This document shows, one piece after another, positions 44,559-50,948 of a DNA stretch of 50,948 bases. The DNA lies in assembly GCA_002297545.1 (NCBI GenBank), contig DBLZ01000055.1, positions 1 through 50,948 of the forward strand, given 5' to 3'. The stretch comes from Prevotellaceae bacterium UBA711. GTDB taxonomy: Bacteria > Bacteroidota > Bacteroidia > Bacteroidales > Bacteroidaceae. Position 1 is the stretch's first letter, and the number at the start of each line of letters is the position of its first letter. The notes below the pieces were generated by a model. That model ran no database searches. It worked only from the letters and a program-made list of their open reading frames with translations, and was not told the origin of the DNA. The position numbers were made by a program, and so were the translations under genes.

Positions 44559-44833
44559 TTACATATCTTCTACAGATAGTCCTCTATAAGTAATATCGTA
44601 CCCCTTAAAGGAACAGACGGTTTTGAAGAACAATTCTGCTTTGGCCTTTAAGATGCTTGCATCAAAGTTTTTCGCTTGTCGTTTAACCTCAATAAATTCA
44701 ATCCTGTTATCCAGCTCATCCTCGGCAACAATATCAATCTCGTGTTCGCCTTTTCGGTCATGCCAATATCCGAGGTGGGTGTAGCTTCCAGATTCTTTCA
44801 GCACTTCATTAAAGTAACGTTCTCAATCAAAAA
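44559..44833 (-). pseudogene. C-terminal fragment of a DUF234-type ATP-binding protein
   Basis: The frame reads ERYFNEVLKESGSYTHLGYW, HDRKGEHEIDIVAEDELDNR, IEFIEVKRQAKNFDA and ends ITYRGLSVEDM. This is the nuclease-like C-terminal part of archaeal-type (DUF234) ATPases, with the E-x-K motif IEVKRQ and the WHDRKGEHEID core. The whole ATPase part is missing, and an in-frame stop lies directly upstream at about 44836, so it is a remnant. Confidence 0.75.
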
Positions 44834-45431
44834 AACTCATATCTATAGGTTATATCGTAATGTCCATTACCGTAACAGTGGTTACGATGGCGCAAAAATA
44901 TAAATGTTATTCGTATAATGAATTCGGCTTTTTTATAGGCTTTGCTGCAAATACGTGTATTCTACATTCCTACGCGATGACTGTCGTGCTATGGTTGTGT
45001 CAATGTTCTTGCTGGCATCTGCTAACTTCTTTGATGCCGGCTTGTAAGGGAGACCGAACTTGTTCGTGAGGCTTTCTTGCTTGGGCTCAAAGTTGGTTAC
45101 GTCCACCTCCGTGCTCTGCGCCGGAATGAGTTGCTTTCGGTATTTCCTGTATTTGCAGTTGTGAATTCGTGAATATTTACCTGTGAATTCGTGTTGTCAC
45201 AGGTCGATATTCGTGAATAAGCAACCTGTTGTTTAGAGGCTTCAAAGTCTTTTCCCGATTTGGGTTGAAATGTTGCGCCGGACAGTGTGACGGAACGGTG
45301 CCATCGAAGCAAAATGACCTGTTGGCGTAGGTATGGTGCATACTTCTTGTTAATAAAGGTTAACACTTGCTTGCCCCAATGACAATAGTACCCAAAAAGC
45401 AGTATCTTTGCAGTGAAAATGTAAAGTCCAC
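44834..45431. other. Decayed DNA upstream of the rnf region
   Basis: No intact gene. On the minus strand about 44937-45195 is open without a start codon and reads STEVDVTNFEPKQESLTNKF and so on, likely a remnant of an unrecognised gene. TATCTTTG at 45403-45410 is a possible -7 box for the 45432 gene, without a well-spaced -33. Confidence 0.5.
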
Positions 45432-45704
45432 ATGGCAAAACCGACCGATATAGAATGTAGCGGTTGCAAGATATCCATGTTTTGCAGCCGCAAGAACAAG
45501 GAGACATCCCAGCCTTGCGACACCAATCTGCGCGCCGTGGGGGTGGCTTTTGTTATCCCGCTGGTGTGCATCGTCTTGGTGCTTGCACTGGCCCACGGCA
45601 GGATGGGCGAGGGCTGGACGGCGTTGGTTGTCCTGGGCATGTTGGCGTTGTATTTCCTCGGCATCTGGCTGTGGAAGCCCGATTTCAGCGGCGGGGGCAA
45701 GTGA
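45432..45704 (+). CDS. Cys-rich small membrane protein upstream of rnf (RseC-like)
   Basis: A 90-aa protein with four Cys near the N terminus (ECSGCKISMFCSRKNKETSQ, then PCDTN) and two membrane helices (AFVIPLVCIVLVLALAHG; ALVVLGMLALYFLGIWLW). In many Bacteroidetes an RseC/SoxR-reducing protein sits directly before rnfB; this one is shorter but has a similar Cys-then-membrane layout. It may supply electrons or form an Fe-S site for the Rnf complex. The gap of 98 nt to rnfB allows cotranscription. Identity as RseC is not certain. Confidence 0.55.
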   Translation: MAKPTDIECSGCKISMFCSRKNKETSQPCDTNLRAVGVAFVIPLVCIVLVLALAHGRMGEGWTALVVLGMLALYFLGIWLWKPDFSGGGK

Positions 45705-45802
45705 GGACACAGGGCACATCCCCCGGCCATACATTATATATATGGGGGGCAGGGGTGCCCGTCAATGGCAAAAAGGTAAATCATTAAAACAATTATAGAC
45801 CT

Positions 45803-46768
45803 ATGAACGTAATTTTAATTGCAGTAATCGTGCTTGGCGTGGTAGGACTGGTATCGGCAGTGGTATTGTTCCTGGCCTCCAAGAAGTTTGCTGTGTGGGA
45901 GGATCCCCGTATCAAGCAGGTTTCCGAAGTCCTGCCCCAGGCCAACTGTGGCGGTTGCGGCTATCCCGGCTGCTCCGGCTTCGCTTCGGCATGTGTCAAG
46001 GCGGCCGAGGGCGGAGATCTCAGCGGACTGAACTGCGCACCAGGCGGTCAGGCTGTCATGGAGAAGGTCGCCGACATCCTGGGACTGGCCGTCTCGGCTG
46101 CTGCCCCCAAGGTTGCAGTGGTGCGTTGTCAGGGTACCTGTGACGTGCGTCCCCACGGAGTGGAGTTCGACGGTGCACACTCTTGCCGCATCCAGAACAT
46201 GACCGGCATGGGTGAGACCCAGTGCCAGTACGGTTGTTTGGGCGAAGGCGACTGTGCCAGCGCATGTCTCTTCGGGGCCATCAGCGTCAATCCCGCCACT
46301 CGTATCGCCGAGGTGGACGAAAGCAAGTGTACCGGTTGCGGCGCTTGTGCCAAGGCCTGTCCGCGCAACGTTATCGAGCTAATCCCTCAGGGGCCTAAGA
46401 ACCGCAAGGTGGTGGTCCTCTGCAACAACCAGGACAAGGGCGCTCTGGCCACCAAGGAGTGCAAGGTCAGCTGCATAGGCTGTGGCAAGTGTGTGAAGGT
46501 GTGCGACAAGTTCGAGGCCATCACTTTGGGCACCAACTTGGCTCACATCGACCCTGACAAGTGTAAGATGTGCCGTAAGTGCGAGGAGGTCTGTCCGCGT
46601 GGCGCCATCAAGGCTTTCAACTTCCCTCCGCGCAAGCCTAAGGCCGAAGCTCCGGCCGCTGTTACTGCTGCACCCAAGCCGGCATCGGCTGCCGCTCCCA
46701 AGGAGACTGTCGTTCCTGCGGCAGAAAAGCCAATGGATAACACCAAACAAAACGAGACTGCAGAATGA
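45803..46768 (+). CDS. rnfB: Ion-translocating ferredoxin:NAD+ oxidoreductase subunit B
   Basis: A 321-aa RnfB: an N-terminal membrane helix (residues about 3-25), a CX2CX4C cluster (NCGGCGYPGCSGFA), then multiple 4Fe-4S ferredoxin motifs (CTGCGACAKACPRNV; CIGCGKCVKVC; CKMCRKCEEVCPRGA) and an Ala/Pro/Lys-rich tail. It accepts electrons from ferredoxin at the cytoplasmic face. Its stop overlaps the rnfC start. Confidence 0.95.
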   Translation: MNVILIAVIVLGVVGLVSAVVLFLASKKFAVWEDPRIKQVSEVLPQANCGGCGYPGCSGFASACVKAAEGGDLSGLNCAPGGQAVMEKVADILGLAVSAAAPKVAVVRCQGTCDVRPHGVEFDGAHSCRIQNMTGMGETQCQYGCLGEGDCASACLFGAISVNPATRIAEVDESKCTGCGACAKACPRNVIELIPQGPKNRKVVVLCNNQDKGALATKECKVSCIGCGKCVKVCDKFEAITLGTNLAHIDPDKCKMCRKCEEVCPRGAIKAFNFPPRKPKAEAPAAVTAAPKPASAAAPKETVVPAAEKPMDNTKQNETAE

Positions 46769-48114
46769 AGACATTTAGAATAGGCGGTGTGCATCCCGCC
46801 GAAAACAAACTGAGTGCTGGCAGCCACATACGCGAGGCAGCTCTGCCCAAGCAGGCTGTCTTCAGCATGTTCCAGCACATTGGCGCTCCAGCCAAGCCCG
46901 TGGTGAAGAAGGGCGACGTGGTTAAGGTGGGCACCCTTTTGGGCGAGGCCGGCGGCTTTGTCAGCGCGCCCATATACTCCAGCGTCAGCGGCAAGGTCAG
47001 CAAGGTGGACGTTGCCTTGGATTCCAGCGACACACGCCGCATGGCCGTCTATGTGGACGTAGAAGGTGATGAGTGGGAGGAATCCATAGACCGTAGCACC
47101 GATTTGGTGCGCCTGGAGGACCGTCCCGACCTGGATGCCAAGACCATTGTGGAGAAAATAAAGCAGGCCGGCATAGTTGGCATGGGCGGTGCAACCTTCC
47201 CCTGCCACGTCAAGTTGTGTCCGCCCCCGGGTCAGAAGGCCGAGTGCGTCATTATCAATGCCGTGGAGTGTGAGCCGTACCTCACCGCCGACCACAGCCT
47301 GATGCTGGAGAAGGCCGATGAAATTCTCGTTGGCGTCACCCTCATAATGAAGGCAGTAGGCGTTGAGCGCGGCTACATAGGTATAGAGAACAACAAGCCG
47401 GATGCCATTCGCCTGATGCAGGAAAAGGCCGGCAAGTATCATCGTGGCATAGAGGTTGTGCCTCTGAAGGTACGCTATCCTCAGGGTGGCGAGAAACAGT
47501 TGATAGACGCTGTCATAGGCCGTCAGGTTCCTGCACCTCCTGCCATCCCCATCAACGTAGGTGCCGTTGTGCAGAACGTGGGTACGGCCTTTGCCATTTA
47601 CGAGGCCGTGATGAAGAACAAGCCACTTATCTCACGCGTCATCACCGTCACCGGCAAGAGTGTGCAGAAGCCTTCCAATCTGTTGGCACGTCTTGGCACA
47701 CCGCTTTCCCAGCTCATCGACGAGTGCGGTGGCCTGCCTGCTGATACGGGCAAGATTATCGGCGGCGGTCCCATGATGGGCAAGGCCTTGATCTCCTTGG
47801 ACATTCCCATGACCAAGGGCTCCAGCGGCCTGCTGGTGATGACCGAAAAGGAGGCACGTCGTGCCGAGCCCGATCCCTGTATACGCTGCGCCAAGTGCGT
47901 GGGAGCCTGTCCCATGGGGCTGGAACCCTTCCTGTTGGCACAGCTCAGTTCACAGCACATGTGGGACGAGGCTGAGCACGAGGCTATCGTATCCTGCATA
48001 GAGTGTGGCTCATGTGCGTTCACCTGTCCCAGTCACCGTCCTCTGTTGGACCACATTCGTTTGGGCAAGACAACGGTCATGGGAATCATACGCGCCAGGG
48101 CTGCCAAGAAATAA
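46765..48114 (+). CDS. rnfC: Rnf complex subunit C (NADH-binding, Fe-S)
   Basis: A 449-aa peripheral subunit. It has the RnfC N-terminal domain with HIGAPAKPVVKKGDVVKVGT, the NADH/FMN-binding Rossmann-like part (MGGATFPCHVKL; NAVECEPYLTADHSLM), SLBB region and two 4Fe-4S motifs (CIRCAKCVGACPMGL; CIECGSCAFTCPSHRP). Complete; 4-nt overlap with rnfB. Confidence 0.95.
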   Translation: MKTFRIGGVHPAENKLSAGSHIREAALPKQAVFSMFQHIGAPAKPVVKKGDVVKVGTLLGEAGGFVSAPIYSSVSGKVSKVDVALDSSDTRRMAVYVDVEGDEWEESIDRSTDLVRLEDRPDLDAKTIVEKIKQAGIVGMGGATFPCHVKLCPPPGQKAECVIINAVECEPYLTADHSLMLEKADEILVGVTLIMKAVGVERGYIGIENNKPDAIRLMQEKAGKYHRGIEVVPLKVRYPQGGEKQLIDAVIGRQVPAPPAIPINVGAVVQNVGTAFAIYEAVMKNKPLISRVITVTGKSVQKPSNLLARLGTPLSQLIDECGGLPADTGKIIGGGPMMGKALISLDIPMTKGSSGLLVMTEKEARRAEPDPCIRCAKCVGACPMGLEPFLLAQLSSQHMWDEAEHEAIVSCIECGSCAFTCPSHRPLLDHIRLGKTTVMGIIRARAAKK

Positions 48115-48149
48115 AGCTTACATCTATGAACCTTTGAATATACAAGACA

Positions 48150-49148
48150 ATGTCAAATAGATTAGTTGTTTCACTTTCACCACATGTGCATTCCGGCGAC
48201 AGTGTGCGGAAGAACATGTACGGCGTGTGCCTGGCCTTGGCGCCAGCCATGATTGCCAGTCTCTACTTCTTTGGCTTGGGCGCCGCCGTGGTCATGCTGT
48301 CAAGCATCATCGCATGTGTGTTTTTCGAGTGGTCTATCACCAAGTTCATACTCAAACGTGAGAGGAGCACCGTCATGGACGGCTCGGCCATTCTCACCGG
48401 CATCCTGCTGGGCTTCAACATGCCCTCCAATCTGCCCATCTGGATTATCGTCATAGGTGCTTTGGTGGCCATTGGCGTGGGCAAGATGACCTTCGGCGGC
48501 CTGGGGCAGAATCCTTTCAATCCCGCCTTGGTGGGCCGTGTGTTCCTGCTTATATCATTTCCGGCACAGATGACCACGTGGCCTGTGAGCGGCAGTGTGG
48601 AATACCTCGACGCGCAGACTGGTGCCACTCCGCTGTCCATCATGAAGTGGGCCATACAGTCGGGTGATGCATCGGCACTGAAGGACCTGCCTTCCTCCAT
48701 GGACATGTTCCTTGGCATGCACGGCGGTGCACTGGGCGAGGTGTCTGCCCTGTTGTTGTTGCTTGGTTGCGTCTTCATGATAGTCCGTAAGATTATCACG
48801 TGGCATATTCCTGTCAGCATACTTGGCACCGTGGCCATACTCAGTGCTATCCTGCCTGTGGCCAATCCCGTCTATGCCAATCCCGTGGCCGTACTCTGTG
48901 GCGGCGGTCTGATGTTGGGCGCATGCTTCATGGCTACGGACTATGTCACATCTCCCATGGCTCCCAAGGGCCAGATTATCTACGGCGTGGCCATCGGTGC
49001 CCTTACCGTGATTATCCGTAACTGGGGCTCATATCCCGAGGGCATGTCCTTTGCCATCCTCATCATGAATGCATTCACTCCCCTCATCAATACATATTGC
49101 AAGCCCCGTCGCTTTGGCGAGGTTGCCGGAAAGGAGGCCAAGAAATGA
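48150..49148 (+). CDS. rnfD: Rnf complex subunit D (FMN-binding membrane protein)
   Basis: A 332-aa multi-helix membrane subunit that covalently binds FMN through a Thr in DAQTGATPLSIMK (about residues 154-166). The conserved NPFNPALVGRVFLL and a series of helices are present. Its stop overlaps the rnfG start. Confidence 0.93.
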   Translation: MSNRLVVSLSPHVHSGDSVRKNMYGVCLALAPAMIASLYFFGLGAAVVMLSSIIACVFFEWSITKFILKRERSTVMDGSAILTGILLGFNMPSNLPIWIIVIGALVAIGVGKMTFGGLGQNPFNPALVGRVFLLISFPAQMTTWPVSGSVEYLDAQTGATPLSIMKWAIQSGDASALKDLPSSMDMFLGMHGGALGEVSALLLLLGCVFMIVRKIITWHIPVSILGTVAILSAILPVANPVYANPVAVLCGGGLMLGACFMATDYVTSPMAPKGQIIYGVAIGALTVIIRNWGSYPEGMSFAILIMNAFTPLINTYCKPRRFGEVAGKEAKK

Positions 49149-49744
49149 AGAAGATAGAATCTACATGGTACAACATGGCCATCGTGCTGACATTGATATC
49201 AGTAATTGCGGGTGCCGCTTTGGCCTATGTCAACGAACTGACCAAGGGGCCCATAGCCGAGATACAGCAACGCAATGAGGCTCAGGCAATCAAGACCGTG
49301 CTTTGCGACGACAATGCCGTCATTACGGACACCATAACCAACGGTGATGTGGTCGTGTATATGACCGAGAATGGTGCTGCTGTCAAGACCACCGACCCTC
49401 TGAACGGCAGCTTCGGCGGCGGTCTCACCATTATGGTTGGCCTGGACCGCAAATTCCAGGTGCTGGGCTACACCGTATTGCTTTCCAATGAGACTCCAGG
49501 GCTTGGTGCCAAGGCCGGCGAGTGGTTCCAGAAAGGCGGTCGTGGTGAGATTATCGGCAAGAAGGCCGGTCAGTTGGCTACCACCAAGGACAATGGTGAG
49601 ATAGATGCCATCACGGCCAGCACCATTACGTCACGTGCTTTCCTGCGTGCAGTGAACAATGCCTATGCCGAGTATTCCAAGGCCTTGGACGAGGGCGATG
49701 GCACGGATGTGCACACCGTTGCAACGGCAATCAAGATGAAATAA
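49145..49744 (+). CDS. rnfG: Rnf complex subunit G (FMN-binding)
   Basis: A 199-aa subunit with an N-terminal membrane helix (MAIVLTLISVIAGAALAYVN) and a periplasmic FMN domain. The FMN-binding motif is DAITASTITSRA (about residues 154-165), equivalent to SGATxTS of relatives. I use the ATG at 49145 (MKKIESTW); the upstream part of the frame lies in rnfD. Overlaps rnfD by 4 nt. Confidence 0.93.
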   Translation: MKKIESTWYNMAIVLTLISVIAGAALAYVNELTKGPIAEIQQRNEAQAIKTVLCDDNAVITDTITNGDVVVYMTENGAAVKTTDPLNGSFGGGLTIMVGLDRKFQVLGYTVLLSNETPGLGAKAGEWFQKGGRGEIIGKKAGQLATTKDNGEIDAITASTITSRAFLRAVNNAYAEYSKALDEGDGTDVHTVATAIKMK

Positions 49745-49762
49745 CATAAGGAGGACAACGAT

Positions 49763-50344
49763 ATGAATCAACTGAAAGTACTTTGGAACGGTATTATCAA
49801 GGAGAATCCCACCTTTGTTCTCCTTTTGGGCATGTGTCCAACGCTGGGCACCACCAGCTCTGCCTTGAACGGCATGTCCATGGGTTTGGCCACGACGGCC
49901 GTGCTCATCTTCTCAAACTTCATCATCTCGCTCATCAAGAACCTTGTTCCCGACATGGTGCGCATCCCGTCGTTTATCGTCGTGATTGCCTCGCTGGTGA
50001 CCGTATTGCAGATGGTAATTAAGGCATTCGCTCCCGAGATAGATGCCTCACTCGGCCTGTTCATCCCCCTGATTGTGGTCAACTGCATCATACTGGGACG
50101 TGCCGAGGCATTCGCAGCCAAGAACAATCCCATCAGCTCCATCTTCGATGGCATTGGCATGGGTCTTGGTTTCACCCTCGGTCTTACGCTCCTTGGTGCA
50201 GTGCGCGAGATATTGGGCACCGGCAAAATCTTCTCGCTGACCATCTTCCCAGACAGCTATGGTGCCTTGGTCTTCGTACTGGCCCCCGGTGCGTTCATCG
50301 CCTTGGGCTACCTTATTGCGATAGTTAACAAACTCAAGAACTAA
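49763..50344 (+). CDS. rnfE: Rnf complex subunit E
   Basis: A 193-aa integral membrane subunit (about six helices): LWNGIIKENPTFVLLLGMCP, then GTTSSALNGMS and IPLIVVNCIILGRAEAFAAK with the Cys motif that coordinates the membrane Fe-S centre with RnfA. 18 nt after rnfG with a good ribosome-binding site (AAGGAGG at 49748-49754). Confidence 0.94.
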   Translation: MNQLKVLWNGIIKENPTFVLLLGMCPTLGTTSSALNGMSMGLATTAVLIFSNFIISLIKNLVPDMVRIPSFIVVIASLVTVLQMVIKAFAPEIDASLGLFIPLIVVNCIILGRAEAFAAKNNPISSIFDGIGMGLGFTLGLTLLGAVREILGTGKIFSLTIFPDSYGALVFVLAPGAFIALGYLIAIVNKLKN

Positions 50345-50361
50345 TAACACTACAGAGTCTT

Positions 50362-50948
50362 ATGGCATACATACTTATATTCATCACGGCGATATTCGTC
50401 AACAATATCGTGCTGAGTCAGTTCCTGGGCATCTGTCCTTTCTTGGGTGTCAGCAAGAAGGTGGAGACTGCCCTGGGCATGGGCGCCGCAGTGGCCTTTG
50501 TACTCACGCTGGCCACCATCGTTACTTATCTGATCCAAGTCTATGTGCTCAATGCCTACGGTTTGGAGTATCTGCAGACCATAGCCTTTATCTTGGTGAT
50601 TGCCGCTTTGGTGCAGATGGTGGAGATTGTTCTGAAGAAGGTTTCACCCTCCCTGTATCAGGCTTTGGGTGTCTTCCTGCCCTTGATTACCACCAACTGC
50701 TGTATACTTGGCGTGGCCATCCTCGTGGCAAATGGAACCTACAACACGCAAGGCTTGGAGCCTAACCTCCTCACAGGTGTTGTTTTCGCCATCGCTACAG
50801 CCCTTGGCTTTGCACTCGCCATGGTAATCTTTGCCGGCATCCGCGAACACCTCTCAATGATGAACATTCCCCGCGGCATGCAGGGTATGTCCATTGCTTT
50901 GGTTACCGCCGGCCTCCTTGCCATGGCCTTCATGGGATTCTCCGGCGT
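50362..50948 (+). CDS. rnfA: Rnf complex subunit A (partial, cut by window end)
   Basis: The first 195 codons of RnfA: NIVLSQFLGICPFLGVSKKV and PLITTNCCILGVAILVANGT, with the conserved Cys pair region shared with RnfE. RnfA is usually about 190 aa, so only a few residues and the stop should lie beyond the window. Confidence 0.93.
   Translation, partial: MAYILIFITAIFVNNIVLSQFLGICPFLGVSKKVETALGMGAAVAFVLTLATIVTYLIQVYVLNAYGLEYLQTIAFILVIAALVQMVEIVLKKVSPSLYQALGVFLPLITTNCCILGVAILVANGTYNTQGLEPNLLTGVVFAIATALGFALAMVIFAGIREHLSMMNIPRGMQGMSIALVTAGLLAMAFMGFSG

Overview
The window comes from a member of Bacteroidales (Bacteroidota). Three things support this. The rpmB-rpmG-DUF4295 cluster is typical of the phylum. 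Several genes carry the Bacteroidetes primary-sigma promoter (TTTG, 19-20 nt, TAnnTTTG). Many lipoproteins have Bacteroidetes-style signal sequences. Core genes look moderately GC-rich. I cannot name the genus from sequence alone.

Region 1 (1-3.36 kb) is accessory DNA with lower GC. It holds the end of a DNA-binding protein, a three-gene minus-strand unit hipB-hipA-Vat-type acetyltransferase enclosed by exact 13-bp direct repeats (285-297 and 2741-2753), and a broken DUF4143 ATPase. Region 2 (3.37-8.7 kb) is housekeeping: a Cof-type HAD phosphatase, a SpoU/TrmH RNA methyltransferase, an HI0933-type flavoprotein, trmD, a zeta-toxin-like kinase with a small partner, and an SMR exporter.

Region 3 (8.86-31.13 kb, all minus strand) is the main object: a complete contractile injection system of the extracellular (Afp/PVC/MAC-like, 'Bacteroidales injection system') type. 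In transcription order it encodes a DUF4255 cap protein, an unknown 256-aa protein, sheath, two tube proteins, DUF5908, a LysM baseplate protein, a VgrG-like spike, PAAR tip, gp25 wedge, an odd lipoprotein and a small AT-richer ORF with a deaminase-like HSE...PC...C signature (best cargo-toxin candidate). A DUF4160/DUF2442 small-gene module with its own promoter and hairpin leader follows. Then come a baseplate J protein, a possible fibre/adaptor, a second baseplate protein, a 1564-aa tape-measure protein with an internal 168-residue repeat, a DUF4157 HExxH protein, and an AAA+ ATPase. A (TG)23 simple-sequence repeat lies upstream of the operon, inside its predicted 5' leader, so length-dependent (phase-variable) control is possible.

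Region 4 (31.1-32.8 kb) is a decayed intergenic zone with pseudogene fragments and one copy of a roughly 175-bp dispersed repeat; the second copy is at 44.27 kb. Region 5 (32.8-42.8 kb) is core: rpmB-rpmG-DUF4295, a CarboxypepD_reg-like secreted protein, rpmA-rplU, an OmpH-like lipoprotein, pepD, a beta-helix lipoprotein, rlmH, nadC and a C69 dipeptidase. Region 6 (42.8-45.4 kb) is sparse, with a 127-nt imperfect hairpin, a lipocalin-like lipoprotein and gene remnants. Region 7 (45.4 kb to the end) is the rnfBCDGEA operon for the ion-pumping ferredoxin:NAD+ oxidoreductase, cut by the window edge within rnfA.
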